DNA of 44,615 nt from an uncultured Alphaproteobacteria bacterium (GCA_902569095.1 CACFSX010000006.1:1-44615); one strand, 5' to 3'; positions 34,800-44,615 are shown, counted from the first letter of the stretch. Notes: generated by a model not told the origin, from the sequence alone. A program made the numbers and translations.

Positions 34800-36056
34800 A
34801 TGCACCTAAAAGATCTTAAATCCAAAACGCCGTCTGATCTGTTAAAAATAGCAGAAGATCTAAAAATAGAAAATGCCGGAACCTTAAGAAAACAAGATAT
34901 GATTTTCTCTATCCTGAAACAGATGGCGCTAAATAACGATGCAATTTATGGGGAGGGAGTTTTAGAAATTCTCCAGGATGGATTTGGTTTTCTTCGATCG
35001 CCTGATGCCAATTATTTGCCTGGACCAGATGACATTTATGTTTCTCCTTCTCAGATCAAACAAAACAGTCTTAGAACAGGAGACACAGTTGAGGGAGAAA
35101 TGCGTGCTCCAAGAGAAACAGAAAGATATTTCGCAATAACCAAGATAGATAAAATTAACTTTGAGGAAATACAAAAAACTAAACAAAGAATAAATTTTGA
35201 TAATTTGACTCCTTTATATCCCGAGAATCAATTAAATATGGAAATCAATGATCCAACAATAAAAGATACAACAAATAGGGTTATGGACTTAATCACACCA
35301 CTTGGAAAGGGTCAGAGAGCTTTAATTGTTGCGCCCCCCCGTACAGGCAAGACAGTTATGCTTCAGAACATAGCACATTCTATAACAACCAATCATCCAG
35401 AAGTCTATCTTATTGTTCTCTTGATCGATGAAAGGCCAGAAGAAGTTACAGATATGATAAGGTCAGTTAAAGGAGAAGTAGTTTCTTCAACTTTTGATGA
35501 ACCTGCCGTTAGACATGTTGCTGTATCCGAAATGGTTATATCAAAAGCTAAAAGACTGGTAGAACATAAAAGAGATGTTGTCATTCTTTTGGACTCTATT
35601 ACACGTTTAGCGAGAGCTTATAATACCCAAGTTCCTAGTTCAGGAAAAGTTCTTACTGGGGGTGTAGATGCAAATGCATTACAAAGACCAAAACGATTTT
35701 TTGGTGCTGCAAGAAATATTGAAGAAGGAGGCTCTTTAACAATAATTGGAACAGCACTAGTAGATACAGGCTCAAGAATGGACGAAGTTATTTTTGAAGA
35801 ATTTAAAGGAACAGGCAATTCTGAAATCATTTTGGATAGAAAACTTTCCGATAAAAGAGTATTTCCATCAATAGACGTTACAAAATCAGGAACAAGAAAG
35901 GAAGAGCTATTAGTTTCGAAAGAAGACTTGTCAAAAATGTGGATTTTGAGAAAAATTCTCATGCCAATGGGTGTTACAGACTCAATGGAATTTTTGCTAG
36001 AAAAAATTAAAAATTCCAAAAACAATGGTGACTTTTTCGAATCAATGAATTCCTAA
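34800..36056 (+). CDS. rho: Transcription termination factor Rho
   Basis: 418-residue hexameric RNA helicase that ends transcription. The N-terminal helical domain and RNA-binding cold-shock-like domain ([27 protein letters not shown] region, about 55-80) precede the ATPase core. Walker A is PPRTGKTVM near 178-186, [13 protein letters not shown] carries Walker B and the catalytic Glu, and [16 protein letters not shown] the Q/R loop. C7 at 35334-35340 encodes part of the P-loop. The stop overlaps the xth start by one base. Confidence 0.98.
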   Translation: MHLKDLKSKTPSDLLKIAEDLKIENAGTLRKQDMIFSILKQMALNNDAIYGEGVLEILQDGFGFLRSPDANYLPGPDDIYVSPSQIKQNSLRTGDTVEGEMRAPRETERYFAITKIDKINFEEIQKTKQRINFDNLTPLYPENQLNMEINDPTIKDTTNRVMDLITPLGKGQRALIVAPPRTGKTVMLQNIAHSITTNHPEVYLIVLLIDERPEEVTDMIRSVKGEVVSSTFDEPAVRHVAVSEMVISKAKRLVEHKRDVVILLDSITRLARAYNTQVPSSGKVLTGGVDANALQRPKRFFGAARNIEEGGSLTIIGTALVDTGSRMDEVIFEEFKGTGNSEIILDRKLSDKRVFPSIDVTKSGTRKEELLVSKEDLSKMWILRKILMPMGVTDSMEFLLEKIKNSKNNGDFFESMNS

Positions 36057-36829
36057 TGAAAATTATTACTTGGAATGTAAATTCCATAAGAGCAAGGCTT
36101 AGTTATGTTATAGAATTGTTGCGTATAGAAAAACCAGATTTTCTATGTTTACAGGAAACAAAAATTGTAGATAACGACTTTCCGCAACAAAGGTTTTCTG
36201 AACTTGGTTACTTTTCGTATTTCTTTGGGATGCCCTCTTACAATGGAGTTGCGATTTTATCGAAAAATAAACTTATTAAAGTAGAAAAACTAGGTATGTG
36301 CAACAAATTGGATGCGAGAATGATATCGGCAGAAACATCAAACTTCGAGATTTTTTCAGTTTACGTTCCTGCAGGAGGGGATATCCCAGACCCAGACATA
36401 AATGCAAAGTTTAAGTATAAGTTACTTTTCTTAGAAGAGCTAAATCTACTTTTACAGAAAAAAAAAAAAATTATTTTATGCGGGGATTTGAATGTTGCGC
36501 CTCAAGAGGATGATGTTTGGTCTCACAGAAATTTGATTAATGTTGTTAGTCATACAGATATCGAAAGAGCAAAGGTAAAAAAAATTTTAGAGGACTGTAA
36601 TTTAATTGACGCAGTCAGGGAATTTATTAACCCTCCGGAAAATATCTTTACATGGTGGAGTTACAGGTCACCAAATTATAAAACCAATAATCGAGGAAGA
36701 AGACTGGATCACATTTGGACTTCAATGGAAATTAAAAACAAATTAGTTAATTCTAAAATACTAGACAAATACAGGAGTAAGGACAAACCATCAGATCATG
36801 TTCCTGTCTGTCTTGAAATCCAAAACTAA
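36056..36829 (+). CDS. xth: Exodeoxyribonuclease III
   Basis: 257-residue AP endonuclease/3'-5' exonuclease of base excision repair. ITWNVNSIRAR at 3-13 with metal-contacting Asn, CLQETKI at about 30-36 with catalytic Glu, YNGVAIL near 62, CGDLNVAPQEDD near 143-154, and DHIWTS plus SDHVPV near the C-terminus match the family. The ATG lies in the rho stop (TAATG). In many alphaproteobacteria rho is followed by mnmE, mnmG, parA and parB, which are absent here. An A13 tract lies at 36458-36470. Confidence 0.96.
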   Translation: MKIITWNVNSIRARLSYVIELLRIEKPDFLCLQETKIVDNDFPQQRFSELGYFSYFFGMPSYNGVAILSKNKLIKVEKLGMCNKLDARMISAETSNFEIFSVYVPAGGDIPDPDINAKFKYKLLFLEELNLLLQKKKKIILCGDLNVAPQEDDVWSHRNLINVVSHTDIERAKVKKILEDCNLIDAVREFINPPENIFTWWSYRSPNYKTNNRGRRLDHIWTSMEIKNKLVNSKILDKYRSKDKPSDHVPVCLEIQN

Positions 36830-37194
36830 GGCGCTACAATCCTTCCCAATTTTTTTCCTCCCAACAAATGAATATGAAAGTGAGGAACTTCTTGGCCGCC
36901 AAAGTACCCGATATTCGATATGACTCTATAACCGTTTTTTAATTTCAAAACATCTGCTATAATTGCTATAGATCTTACCATTTCAAGAATTGTTTTTTCT
37001 CCTGAATGTCGCGAAAAATCATCAAAGCTGCAAAATTCTTTTTTTGGTATAATAACTACATGGACAGGTGCCTGAGGGTTTATATCATTAAATGCATAAA
37101 TTTCGTCAGTTTCATATACAGGGTCAGAGGGAATTTCTTTTCGCAATATCTTGCCAAAAACATTGTTTTTATTGTATTTTGTTATGTCAATCAT
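36826..37194 (-). CDS. HIT-family (Hint-like) nucleotide-binding protein
   Basis: 122-residue histidine-triad protein. The HxHxH motif is HFHIHLLGGKK near residues 105-115; DINPQAPVHVVIIPK (about 36-50) is the usual opening fold. Hint proteins hydrolyse adenosine phosphoramidates. Placement at the end of the his cluster after hisE is standard in alphaproteobacteria. It overlaps hisE by 8 bp. The stop overlaps that of convergent xth within CTAA. Confidence 0.95.
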   Translation of the reverse strand: MIDITKYNKNNVFGKILRKEIPSDPVYETDEIYAFNDINPQAPVHVVIIPKKEFCSFDDFSRHSGEKTILEMVRSIAIIADVLKLKNGYRVISNIGYFGGQEVPHFHIHLLGGKKLGRIVAP

Positions 37195-37477
37195 CTTTCA
37201 TTCTTTTTTCAAGTACTTTAATAACATCTTCAAAAGAGTTTCCGGAATATTCAAGGAGTACAATTAGATGAAAAATTAAATCAGCTGACTCTTCAATTAG
37301 CTCTTTCTTCTCTTGGGCAAGAAAAGCTGAGACTGTTTCCACAGCCTCTTCTCCAACTTTATTCGCGATTTTTATTTTTCCCTTTCTTACAAGTTTTGAG
37401 ACGTAGGAATTATCAGGCATTTCTACGATTCTTTTTTTGACTATTTTAGATAGAATTTCTAGTGTTTCATCTTTCAT
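37187..37477 (-). CDS. hisE: Phosphoribosyl-ATP pyrophosphatase HisE
   Basis: 96-residue MazG-fold enzyme for the second step of histidine synthesis. SYVSKLVRKGKIKIANKVGEEAVETV (about 24-50) and ELIEESADLIFHLIVLL (about 58-75) give the two metal-binding helices with conserved Glu and Asp. It is a stand-alone HisE, not fused to HisI. It lies 5 bp after hisF, and its last bases overlap the HIT gene. Confidence 0.96.
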   Translation of the reverse strand: MKDETLEILSKIVKKRIVEMPDNSYVSKLVRKGKIKIANKVGEEAVETVSAFLAQEKKELIEESADLIFHLIVLLEYSGNSFEDVIKVLEKRMKDD

Positions 37478-37482
37478 ATTAT

Positions 37483-38250
37483 TTATCCAAGATTATCAAT
37501 TCTTACGTTAATATTTTTTGACTTTAAATAACTTTTTACCTGTTTAATAGTAAGTTCTTTAAAATGGAAAACAGATGCAGCTAACACAGCGGAAGCACCT
37601 CCAAATTTAATACCATCAAAAAAATCTCTTAAAGAACCAACCCCTCCCGAAGCAACTACAGGAATATTTACAGAACTAGAAATTTTCGATGTTAATTCCA
37701 AGTCAAACCCGCTTTTTGTTCCATCCCTGTCCATTGAAGTAAGCAGAATCTCTCCAGCACCACGTTTTTCAATGTTTTTAGCCCATGATATTGCATCGAT
37801 TCCTGTGTCAACTCTACCTCCATTTATAAAAACATTCCAATTTTTTGATTTTTTTTTTGCGTCAATTGCAACAACAATACACTGATTCCCAAATTTTTTA
37901 GCAGAATCATTAATTAAAGATGGATTTTTAATTGCTGCACTGTTTATAGACACTTTGTCCGCACCAGCAAGAAGGAATTCCTTTATGTCTAGAATATTTT
38001 TTACTCCACCTCCAACCGTTAGTGGGACAAAACACTTTTCTGCTGTTTTTGCAATTACATCTATCATTGGTTTCCTTTTTTGATGTGTTGCTGTAATATC
38101 TAAAAAAGTTATTTCATCCGCCCCCTGATTGCTGTAGGCTTTTGCCTGTTCAACGGGGTCGCCAGCATCTCTCAAAGATAGAAAATTAATTCCTTTAACA
38201 ACCCTTCCTGCATCAACGTCTAAGCAAGGAATTATTCTAATTTTTAACAA
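37483..38250 (-). CDS. hisF: Imidazole glycerol phosphate synthase cyclase subunit HisF
   Basis: 255-residue TIM barrel. [16 protein letters not shown] at 4-19 contains the first catalytic Asp and [12 protein letters not shown] near 51 the family loop; [15 protein letters not shown] near 170 carries the second catalytic Asp region. GGGV and SGGVGS are phosphate-binding loops. It pairs with HisH, using ammonia from glutamine to make imidazole glycerol phosphate. It ends a hisH-hisA-hisF run, 1 bp after hisA. Confidence 0.97.
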   Translation of the reverse strand: MLKIRIIPCLDVDAGRVVKGINFLSLRDAGDPVEQAKAYSNQGADEITFLDITATHQKRKPMIDVIAKTAEKCFVPLTVGGGVKNILDIKEFLLAGADKVSINSAAIKNPSLINDSAKKFGNQCIVVAIDAKKKSKNWNVFINGGRVDTGIDAISWAKNIEKRGAGEILLTSMDRDGTKSGFDLELTSKISSSVNIPVVASGGVGSLRDFFDGIKFGGASAVLAASVFHFKELTIKQVKSYLKSKNINVRIDNLG

Positions 38251-38251
38251 A

Positions 38252-38977
38252 CTACTCCTCCAATATTTCTAGAGCTTCCTCAACAGAAAACTTTTTTTCA
38301 TAAATTGCTTTTCCAGAAATCACACCAATCAAGTTTTTGTTTTTAATTTTCTTTAACTTATTCAAATCTTCTAAACCTGCCACTCCACCGGATGCAATAA
38401 TATTTAATTTTGTTAAACTTAAAAGTTTTTTTAGTTGAGCAAAATTTGTACCTTCCATAAGACCGTCTTTTTCAATATCCGTAAATATAATACTAGAAAC
38501 CTGAGTGTTTTCGTAAATTTCCAAGAAATTTTCAAAATTGATTTTTGACTCTTTGGCCCAGCCTTCAGTTGCAACAAACTCATTTTTAGTGTCAAGACCA
38601 ATAGCAATTTTTCCTGGAAACTTTTCGCACATTTCCTTTACAAAAGGGGGGTCAGTGAGGGCAACTGTACCCAAAACAACTCTGTCAATATTATTATCCA
38701 ATAATTTCTGTATAGTTTTTAATTTTCGAATTCCTCCGCCAACTTGTAGTTTTGATTTAACATTATTCTTGATGCGTAGTATTAAATCCATATTTTTACT
38801 AACACCTTTAAAAGCTCCATCAATGTCGACAATATGAATCCATTTAGCACCTGCTTTGCAGAACTTTTTTGCCTGCTTTACTGGGTCATCACCATAAATT
38901 GTAAGTTTATCTAATTGTCCTTTTTTTAATCTTATGAACTGACCATTTTTAATATCTATAGATGGGTAGAAATGCAT
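38252..38977 (-). CDS. hisA: ProFAR isomerase HisA
   Basis: 241 residues from the ATG at 38977, where the family N-terminus ([15 protein letters not shown]) begins; the earlier in-frame start would run into hisH. This TIM-barrel enzyme isomerises ProFAR to PRFAR. Catalytic Asp in PSIDIK is at position 7; GGGIRKL and ASGGVAG form phosphate-binding loops, and [13 protein letters not shown] contains the second Asp. It sits 4 bp after hisH and just before hisF. Confidence 0.96.
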   Translation of the reverse strand: MHFYPSIDIKNGQFIRLKKGQLDKLTIYGDDPVKQAKKFCKAGAKWIHIVDIDGAFKGVSKNMDLILRIKNNVKSKLQVGGGIRKLKTIQKLLDNNIDRVVLGTVALTDPPFVKEMCEKFPGKIAIGLDTKNEFVATEGWAKESKINFENFLEIYENTQVSSIIFTDIEKDGLMEGTNFAQLKKLLSLTKLNIIASGGVAGLEDLNKLKKIKNKNLIGVISGKAIYEKKFSVEEALEILEE

Positions 38978-38981
38978 TATT

Positions 38982-39638
38982 TTAAACCTGTTCCAGAAAA
39001 GTTTTGAGAAAAGCAAGCCCGAAATAATGACTCTTTTCAGGATGAAATTGAGTTCCGATAATATTCTCTTTTGAAACCATTGCAGTTATTTCCTCACCAT
39101 AGCGTGTTGTAATCACTTTCTCATTGGCATTTTTATTTTTAAAATTATAGCTATGAACAAAATACGCGGATAAATCATTAAGATTTGCAACTTTCATCTT
39201 TTTTAAAAGACGTTTTGTGAATGAAGTTTCATTTAGAAATTTAAGAGTATTCCAACCCATATGAGGAATCTTTAAGTTATTATTTTGATTGTTGATTTTT
39301 TTAACTTCCCCACCAATCCAGTCTAATCCAGGAAACTCCCCGTTTTCAAAGCCTTTTGTTGCTAGCATCTGCATTCCCACGCAAATTCCTAAAAAAGGTT
39401 TTTTCTTTTCTAAAACCATTTCTTCTAAGCAACTTCGAATCTTGGTTTTTTTTAAGCCATTAAGACATGATTCAAATGCTCCAACCCCAGGTAAAATAAT
39501 GTGAGTTGATTTTCTTAAATCTTCAATGGAAGATGAGACTAAGATTTTACAATCCTGTTTATCAGAAACAACTTTAACAGCGTTATGGACAGATTTCAGA
39601 TTACCTGCCCCGTAGTCTATGATTAAGACATTTTTCAT
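38982..39638 (-). CDS. hisH: Imidazole glycerol phosphate synthase glutaminase subunit HisH
   Basis: 218-residue class I glutamine amidotransferase. IIDYGAGNLKS (about 5-15) opens it, LGICVGMQML near 84 contains the nucleophile Cys, and TQFHPEKSHYFG near 195 the catalytic His and Glu. HPEKS is the family signature. It supplies ammonia to HisF through the HisF barrel. The ATG follows the DUF2628 stop directly with no gap. Confidence 0.97.
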   Translation of the reverse strand: MKNVLIIDYGAGNLKSVHNAVKVVSDKQDCKILVSSSIEDLRKSTHIILPGVGAFESCLNGLKKTKIRSCLEEMVLEKKKPFLGICVGMQMLATKGFENGEFPGLDWIGGEVKKINNQNNNLKIPHMGWNTLKFLNETSFTKRLLKKMKVANLNDLSAYFVHSYNFKNKNANEKVITTRYGEEITAMVSKENIIGTQFHPEKSHYFGLAFLKTFLEQV

Positions 39639-39992
39639 TTATTTACTTTCTATTAAAAACTGTATAATCGCATCCTCCTTTGAATTTGCAACTACATGTT
39701 TAACAGGTTTAAATTTCTTTTTAATTAACTTTTGTATATATAAATCTCTTGCAAACTTTCCCCAAAATATGCTGGAGGCAATTGAAGATAGCACAAAAAA
39801 ATTTTTTACATCGTAGACGATAAAAATGAAATTACAGTAGCTGAGAAATGCAATTCCAATTGCAGAATACACCCATAGCTTTCTAAAAAGTCCCCAAATC
39901 GGTCCAAGAAAAAATGCGAGAATAGAGAAACCAGTTTCAACTACAACTAAATCTTTATTTAAGTTTTTTTTAAGAATACAGTAGGTAATCAT
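39639..39992 (-). CDS. DUF2628-like small membrane protein
   Basis: 117 residues with two or three hydrophobic segments (about 22-40, 42-61, 66-80). Pattern FLGPIWGLFRKLW with aromatic-rich following helices resembles DUF2628 proteins. Function is unknown. It is embedded between hisB (20 bp) and hisH (0 bp), the same position it has in many alphaproteobacterial his clusters, so a linked function or simple co-expression is possible. The C-terminal ~30 residues are soluble and Lys-rich. Confidence 0.78.
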   Translation of the reverse strand: MITYCILKKNLNKDLVVVETGFSILAFFLGPIWGLFRKLWVYSAIGIAFLSYCNFIFIVYDVKNFFVLSSIASSIFWGKFARDLYIQKLIKKKFKPVKHVVANSKEDAIIQFLIESK

Positions 39993-40012
39993 TCACAAGC
40001 CCCTCAAACTAA

Positions 40013-40600
40013 CTATAATGATCCTTTAGTTGAGGGAACATCGTCTGTTCTTTTAAAGTCTATGGATACAGCCTCTCTGAGTGCTCTAGCTAAACCTTTG
40101 AAGCAAGACTCTATAATATGATGATTATTTTCTCCATACAAATTTTCTATATGTAAAGTAATTCCAGAACTTTGAGAAAAAGCCTGAAACCATTCTTTAA
40201 AAAGTTCAGTGTCCATTTCACCTAATTGAGAAATTGTAAAGTCTACTTTCCAAACTAAATATGGCCTATTCGAACAATCGACAACAACTCGTGACAACGT
40301 TTCATCCATTGCAGATAAAGCTTGTCCAAATCTTTTAATTCCTTTTCGATCTCCTAGTGCTTTATTAAGAGCTTCTCCAAGTGCTAATGCACTGTCCTCT
40401 GTTGTGTGGTGAAGATCAACATGTAAGTCACCTTTAGCTTTAATTGAAATATCTATTAGGCTGTGTTTTGAGATTTGTTCTAGCATATGATCAAGGAAAC
40501 CAATGCCAGTGTTTATATCGCCTTTACCATTGCCATCTAAGTTTACCTGAACTTCGATATTAGTTTCTTTAGTTTCTCTGTTTACAGAATATTTTCTCAT
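40013..40600 (-). CDS. hisB: Imidazoleglycerol-phosphate dehydratase HisB
   Basis: 195-residue manganese enzyme. [18 protein letters not shown] (about 37-54) and [16 protein letters not shown] (about 60-78) hold the first metal-binding His and Glu; [19 protein letters not shown] (about 160-178) the second set. It is the single-domain HisB form, without histidinol-phosphatase. It heads the minus-strand cluster hisB-DUF2628-hisH-hisA-hisF-hisE-HIT and is divergent from hslV. hisG, hisD, hisC and hisI are not in the window. Confidence 0.97.
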   Translation of the reverse strand: MRKYSVNRETKETNIEVQVNLDGNGKGDINTGIGFLDHMLEQISKHSLIDISIKAKGDLHVDLHHTTEDSALALGEALNKALGDRKGIKRFGQALSAMDETLSRVVVDCSNRPYLVWKVDFTISQLGEMDTELFKEWFQAFSQSSGITLHIENLYGENNHHIIESCFKGLARALREAVSIDFKRTDDVPSTKGSL

Positions 40601-40671
40601 ATGAAATGTTTTTGAATATCAATTCTTGAATATATAGATTATAATAAATTTATCAATGAGGCTCTAAATTT

Positions 40672-41223
40672 ATGGATCACAAGAACTTAAGCGAAAAATG
40701 GTATGGCACAACTGTTGTTTCTGTTAGAAAAGATTCTAAGGTTGTTATTGCTGCAGACGGACAAGTAACACTTGGTGATACAGTTATGAAAGCAAATGCG
40801 AGAAAAGTGAGATCGCTTGCTGGAGGAAAGGTGATTACTGGATTTGCTGGAGCGACAGCAGACGCGTTTTCTCTTTTTGAAAGATTAGAATCAAAATTAG
40901 AAAAGCATTCCAACAATCTTATGAGATCATGCGTTGAGCTCGCTAAGGACTGGCGTACGGATAGATATCTAAGAAGATTAGAAGCAATGATGCTTGTTGC
41001 AGACAGAGAGGTTAGCTTAATATTAAGTGGAACAGGAGATGTTCTGGAGCCTAAAGATGGACTGATGGCTATTGGATCCGGCGGAAATTTTGCGTTGGCC
41101 GCAGCGAGGGCAATGTTTAATACAAATCTTAAACCGGAGGAAATAGCAAAAAAAAGTCTTGAAATTGCAGCTGAACTATGTATCTACACCAATAATAACA
41201 TCATTATTGAAAAAATTAAATGA
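40672..41223 (+). CDS. hslV: ATP-dependent protease subunit HslV
   Basis: 183-residue proteasome-like peptidase. The active-site Thr lies in [12 protein letters not shown] (about T13-T14), followed by [26 protein letters not shown]; a short propeptide must be removed. [14 protein letters not shown] near 137 is also characteristic. It forms the chamber of the HslUV protease, induced on heat shock in many bacteria. TATAAT lies near 40638 and GAGG ~12 nt before the ATG. It overlaps hslU by 4 bp. Confidence 0.97.
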   Translation: MDHKNLSEKWYGTTVVSVRKDSKVVIAADGQVTLGDTVMKANARKVRSLAGGKVITGFAGATADAFSLFERLESKLEKHSNNLMRSCVELAKDWRTDRYLRRLEAMMLVADREVSLILSGTGDVLEPKDGLMAIGSGGNFALAAARAMFNTNLKPEEIAKKSLEIAAELCIYTNNNIIIEKIK

Positions 41224-42530
41224 CATCATTCACTCCCAGAGAAATTGTATCTGAACTAGATAGATTTATTGTAGGACAAAAAACAGCAAAACGAGCCGTG
41301 GCAATAGCTCTAAGAAACAGATGGCGAAGACAACAAATAGAAGGATCACTTAAAGACGAAGTTTTACCTAAAAACATTTTAATGATTGGCCCCACTGGAG
41401 TAGGAAAAACTGAAATAGCAAGAAGATTGGCAAAGCTGGCGGATGCACCCTTCATAAAGGTTGAAGCAACTAAATTTACCGAAGTTGGCTATGTAGGAAG
41501 AGATGTTGAACAAATTATTAGAGATCTGCTTGAGGTATCAATAAATAATAACAGGGAAAGCTTAAAAAATGAGATCAAAGCAAAAGCCGAAGTAAACGCA
41601 GAGAAAAGAGTTGTTGACGCTCTAGTAGGCACTTCAGCTTCAAATCAGACAAAAGAAAAATATAAAAAGATGTTGAGAAATGGCGAACTAGATAACCAAG
41701 AGATAGAGATCGAAGTTTCATCAAAAACTCCTTCACCCTTCAAATCAATGGAAATTCCAGGAATGCCTGGAGGTTCAATGGGCATGATTAATTTAGGAGA
41801 AATCTTTGGCAAAGGTTTTGGTCAAAAAAAGGAGAAAAGAAAACTTTCAGTTAAAGAATCTCACGAAATTCTTTTAGATGAAGAATCAGAAAAATTAATT
41901 GATCATGATAATTTAATAAAAAGAGCAATTTCAAACGTCGAAAACGATGGAATTGTTTTTATTGATGAAATCGATAAGATTTGCGGAAAAAATTCAGGGA
42001 CTTCAGGCGAAGTAAGCAGAGAGGGTGTTCAAAGAGATTTACTTCCTCTCATAGAGGGGTCAACAGTTTCCACTAAGTATGGCTCAATCAAAACAGATCA
42101 TATTTTATTCATTGCTTCAGGAGCATTCCACGTTGCTAAACCCTCTGATTTGCTCCCGGAATTACAGGGTCGACTTCCCAACAGAGTTGAATTAAAAGCA
42201 TTGGGAAAAGAAGATTTTGTAAGAATATTGAAGGAGCCAGAAAATAATCTTATAAAACAATATGTAGAGCTCATTTCAACTGAAGGGGTAATACTAAATT
42301 TCTCAGAGGAAGCGATATCGGAAGTAGCTTTAATTGCTACAAAGGTTAATGATGAGGTAGAAAATATTGGAGCAAGAAGACTCCATACAATTTTAGAAAA
42401 GATTCTTGAAGACATTAGTTTTTCGGCATCTGATAAGAAATCAGATAAAATAGATATCGATAAAAAGTATGTAGTTGATCAAATTGGGGATATATATAAA
42501 GATTCAGACTTAACGAAATTTATTCTGTAA
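41220..42530 (+). CDS. hslU: ATP-dependent protease ATPase subunit HslU
   Basis: 436-residue AAA+ unfoldase. Opening [17 protein letters not shown] is typical; Walker A is [15 protein letters not shown] near 58-72. The I-domain (about 110-240) includes a Gly/Met-rich segment, and [11 protein letters not shown] near 245 is Walker B. The C-terminal sensor-2 region shows [18 protein letters not shown]. It feeds unfolded proteins to HslV. The ATGA overlap couples translation with hslV. Its 3' end overlaps the convergent smr gene by 11 bp. Confidence 0.98.
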   Translation: MTSFTPREIVSELDRFIVGQKTAKRAVAIALRNRWRRQQIEGSLKDEVLPKNILMIGPTGVGKTEIARRLAKLADAPFIKVEATKFTEVGYVGRDVEQIIRDLLEVSINNNRESLKNEIKAKAEVNAEKRVVDALVGTSASNQTKEKYKKMLRNGELDNQEIEIEVSSKTPSPFKSMEIPGMPGGSMGMINLGEIFGKGFGQKKEKRKLSVKESHEILLDEESEKLIDHDNLIKRAISNVENDGIVFIDEIDKICGKNSGTSGEVSREGVQRDLLPLIEGSTVSTKYGSIKTDHILFIASGAFHVAKPSDLLPELQGRLPNRVELKALGKEDFVRILKEPENNLIKQYVELISTEGVILNFSEEAISEVALIATKVNDEVENIGARRLHTILEKILEDISFSASDKKSDKIDIDKKYVVDQIGDIYKDSDLTKFIL

Positions 42531-43026
42531 GTTTTTTTAAATAAACAATAAATGCACCTTCACCCCCCATATTTGCGGGAGCATAATCAAACCAGACTAT
42601 TTTTTTTGACAATGCTAATGAAGTCAACCAAACTGGTATTTTAGTTTTTAATATTCCAGTACCTTTCCACTCATCTTTAACAAATAGCCTCTTCCCCTTT
42701 CCAGTTATAATAAGAAGAATTCTTTTATCATTTAAAGAATTATAATTTACAAAATCATATACAAGCTTTTTTGAGTCTGAAATATTACTTCCATGAAGAT
42801 CGAGTGAAGCAGAAACCTTCAATTTTCCCTTCTGAATCTTCCTTAATATATTTTTCTCTAAAGCCCCCCAACTCTCTGATACTTTAATATCCATAAGTTC
42901 AAAGTCTTTGTTCGTACTTTTTGTTTGATTAGTTTTTAATGGTTTTTGTTGCTTAAGCAATGTCCGTTTTTGAACTTTTAGAGGACTTACTGTTTTTTTA
43001 AATTGTTCCCAGTCTTCATTATTCAT
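42520..43026 (-). CDS. Smr-domain protein
   Basis: 168 residues. The N-terminal ~60 residues are charged and probably flexible; the C-terminal Smr domain (about 75-168) contains LDLHG near 83, the [10 protein letters not shown] motif near 112 and [16 protein letters not shown] at the end. Smr domains are nucleic-acid-binding nucleases; some cleave RNA or collided ribosome mRNAs. The specific substrate here is unknown. The gene is 3' to mltA on the same strand with no gap, typical of the alphaproteobacterial timA-mltA-smr cluster. Confidence 0.9.
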   Translation of the reverse strand: MNNEDWEQFKKTVSPLKVQKRTLLKQQKPLKTNQTKSTNKDFELMDIKVSESWGALEKNILRKIQKGKLKVSASLDLHGSNISDSKKLVYDFVNYNSLNDKRILLIITGKGKRLFVKDEWKGTGILKTKIPVWLTSLALSKKIVWFDYAPANMGGEGAFIVYLKKLTE

Positions 43027-44052
43027 TTAATTACTATAAGGAATAAATGCATGTAGATAAATTTTTTTTTTTAGGGTCCCCGCCTTTCTCTCAGCCACAT
43101 CACCCCTTCCAAAAAATAAATCAGCTCTATTTGCCCCAATTATGGCTCCCCCTGTATCTAAAGAGACAACTGGGAAAATAGATTTATCTTTTTCAATTTG
43201 AATAAAAAAAGGCAGTCCTAATGGATAAATATTTTTATCAACTGCTACACTATAATTTGGTATTAAGGGGGTGCCAAATGCTCCAATCGGTTGCGCTCCG
43301 ACTCCAAATGATATTTCCTTAAAAAAAATAAATCTTTTGTTGTGGTTGAGGATTTCTTTCGCCAAATCAGAGTTTGCTCTCAACCATTCTTTTATTGTGA
43401 ATAGATTAACATTATCTCTGCTGACGTATTTTTTTTTAATTAGCAGCTTTCCTATAGATGTGTAGCTCATTTCGTTATTTCCATCATATACAAGCTTCAC
43501 CTTTTCTTTATTTGCAAACTCGCCAATTCCAGAGCCTTGAATATGCAGAAAAAATAAATTTATTTCATCATCAGTCCAAAGAATGACGTCTTTGTGTTTA
43601 AAATTGTTGTTAATAAAACCTCTTGGTTTTTTGATGTAGTAATCGTTTTTACCTAGAATCGGGATTTTATAAACATTATTACTTTTGCGAGAGACTCTAA
43701 TAATTGGTTCGTAGTAACCAGTCAATAATCCAGAATTTTCTTGGATATTTTTAAATTTAAAATTCTGTATTAGATATTTTTTAAATTCTTGAGCTGAAGT
43801 CTTTTTTTTAAGGATTGAGCATTTTTGTTTCCATTCTTTTGGTTTTCCAAACTCATACTCAAATTTTTTCTCTAAATTTTTGAAAAATGTGCCAGAATTA
43901 CACACTCTTTTAAGTTGATTGGAAAAAAAAGAAACTTGTTTCTTGTTCAGATCTAAAATTTGCCTATTAGAAATTTCAAAAGAATACGTGGGGTTGTTTA
44001 ATACTGTAAAAATGAAAAAAACGAGTAAAAATTGAATCTTAATTTTCTTCAA
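43027..44052 (-). CDS. mltA: Membrane-bound lytic murein transglycosylase MltA
   Basis: 341 residues. A signal peptide ends near PTYS (about 24); no lipobox Cys is visible. The MltA double-psi barrel has LTGYYEPII near 111, HIQGSG near 170, and the late VSLDTGGAIIGANRADLFFG with catalytic Asp311. It cleaves peptidoglycan glycan strands. The start is TTG at 44052 with GAGG just upstream and no nearby ATG. It overlaps the Tim44-like gene by 14 bp. Confidence 0.9.
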   Translation of the reverse strand: MKKIKIQFLLVFFIFTVLNNPTYSFEISNRQILDLNKKQVSFFSNQLKRVCNSGTFFKNLEKKFEYEFGKPKEWKQKCSILKKKTSAQEFKKYLIQNFKFKNIQENSGLLTGYYEPIIRVSRKSNNVYKIPILGKNDYYIKKPRGFINNNFKHKDVILWTDDEINLFFLHIQGSGIGEFANKEKVKLVYDGNNEMSYTSIGKLLIKKKYVSRDNVNLFTIKEWLRANSDLAKEILNHNKRFIFFKEISFGVGAQPIGAFGTPLIPNYSVAVDKNIYPLGLPFFIQIEKDKSIFPVVSLDTGGAIIGANRADLFFGRGDVAERKAGTLKKKIYLHAFIPYSN

Positions 44053-44615
44053 TTTCCTCTAGAATCCAATTAGGATCTTTGCTTTTCAAATTTTTTGAAA
44101 ATGTCCAGAATTCTTTAATTTGCAAAATCTGGTTATTATCTCCGTCAATTATGTCACCTTTGACATTTTTGGTAATTTGTACTTGTTCTGATTCAAAAAG
44201 TAGTTTGATGAAAGCTATATTTTTTTTTTCAAACTTAACACTTTTAATTTCAGGGTTACTTACGCTAATTACTGTAATACTTAGTTCCTCTTTCTTCTTT
44301 GAGCGTTGATTAATTTGATTCTGAAACGCTTTGTAAATATTTTTATTTACTAACTTTTCTAAAGATTTCAAATTATTATTTGAATATTCTGTTAAGATAA
44401 ATTCAAAAGCCTTTTTGGCACCATCACAAAAGGAAGAAATTTCAAAATTAGAATCTATTTTTAGAATTTCATTGATTGCTGAATTTATTTTCTTATCAGA
44501 ATGAAATTTTTTTTTAAAATTGTTATTTAGGTTGGAAATTTTTTCATCAGAAATGGAATCTGGTTCGGATTCCTTGTACGAGCTCTTTCGCTGCGTAAAT
44601 TTTTCAACAATATCA
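44039..44615 (-). CDS. Tim44/TimA-like domain protein, 5' end beyond window
   Basis: The frame is open to the right window edge, giving 191 C-terminal residues. It has an N-terminal charged low-complexity part, then a Tim44-type domain: CDGAKKAFEFILTEYSNNNLKSL, strand-rich middle, and a late IKEFWTFSKNLKSKDPNWIL. The C-terminal WTF and DPNW residues are characteristic. In alphaproteobacteria such proteins sit in the inner membrane near the translocon or peptidoglycan enzymes. It begins the minus-strand cluster with mltA and smr. Confidence 0.88.
   Translation of the reverse strand, partial: DIVEKFTQRKSSYKESEPDSISDEKISNLNNNFKKKFHSDKKINSAINEILKIDSNFEISSFCDGAKKAFEFILTEYSNNNLKSLEKLVNKNIYKAFQNQINQRSKKKEELSITVISVSNPEIKSVKFEKKNIAFIKLLFESEQVQITKNVKGDIIDGDNNQILQIKEFWTFSKNLKSKDPNWILEEIEEN

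Overview
This window looks like a piece of a small, AT-rich, very compact alphaproteobacterial chromosome, of the kind found in streamlined marine lineages such as SAR11, HIMB59 or AEGEAN-169; the sequence alone does not settle which. The grounds are the alphaproteobacterial gene neighbourhoods (maf-aroE-coaE beside hemE-hemH-hemJ-rho; hisB-DUF2628-hisH-hisA-hisF-hisE-HIT; hslV-hslU beside Smr-mltA-Tim44-like; leuS-lptE-holA; dapB-dnaJ-dnaK with hrcA-grpE), the low GC content, gene gaps of only a few bases, and many overlapping or interlocked start and stop codons. No transposase, integrase, CRISPR array, rRNA gene or intact tRNA gene was seen.

Layout. 1-8193 is a phosphate-acquisition block: a partial alkaline phosphatase on the minus strand, a short gap with a tRNA-like 3' remnant and a 13-bp triplicate repeat, a SixA-like phosphatase, then pstS-pstC-pstA-pstB-phoU-phoB behind a clear three-half-site Pho box. 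The sensor kinase PhoR is not here. 8245-13430 is mixed: an unusual GT2-GT9 glycosyltransferase fusion, a small membrane protein, a PfkB-family kinase, a DUF2244 protein, an EamA transporter that seems to start at CTG, and a lipoprotein. 13433-19799 carries dapB, dnaJ, dnaK, alkB, grpE and hrcA; a large perfect inverted repeat lies in front of dnaK. 19841-26014 is tightly packed divergent and convergent genes: rph, rdgB, a LpoA-like lipoprotein, lolA, a degenerate response regulator, an L,D-transpeptidase, yggS and a ThiE/TenI-like protein. 26001-30048 is leuS-lptE-holA.

30000-36830 contains the probable chromosomal replication origin, in the 257-bp gap at 32050-32306 between minus-strand maf-aroE-coaE and plus-strand hemE-hemH-hemJ-rho-xth. 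The gap has degenerate DnaA boxes, T-rich tracts and an ACA-type trinucleotide tract. 36826-40600 is a minus-strand histidine cluster. 40672-42530 is hslVU, and the window ends in minus-strand smr, mltA and a partial Tim44-like gene.

The genes mostly do housekeeping: phosphate scavenging under PhoB, heat-shock protein folding and degradation, envelope building (LptE, LolA, LpoA-like, L,D-transpeptidase, MltA, glycosyltransferase), heme synthesis and histidine synthesis. There is no obvious new multi-gene defence or mobile system. The most interesting signals are non-coding or architectural: the origin gap, the dnaK dyad, the tRNA remnant beside the alkaline phosphatase, and a repeated pattern of -10-like hexamers 5-7 nt before start codons that suggests leaderless transcripts from minimal divergent promoters.
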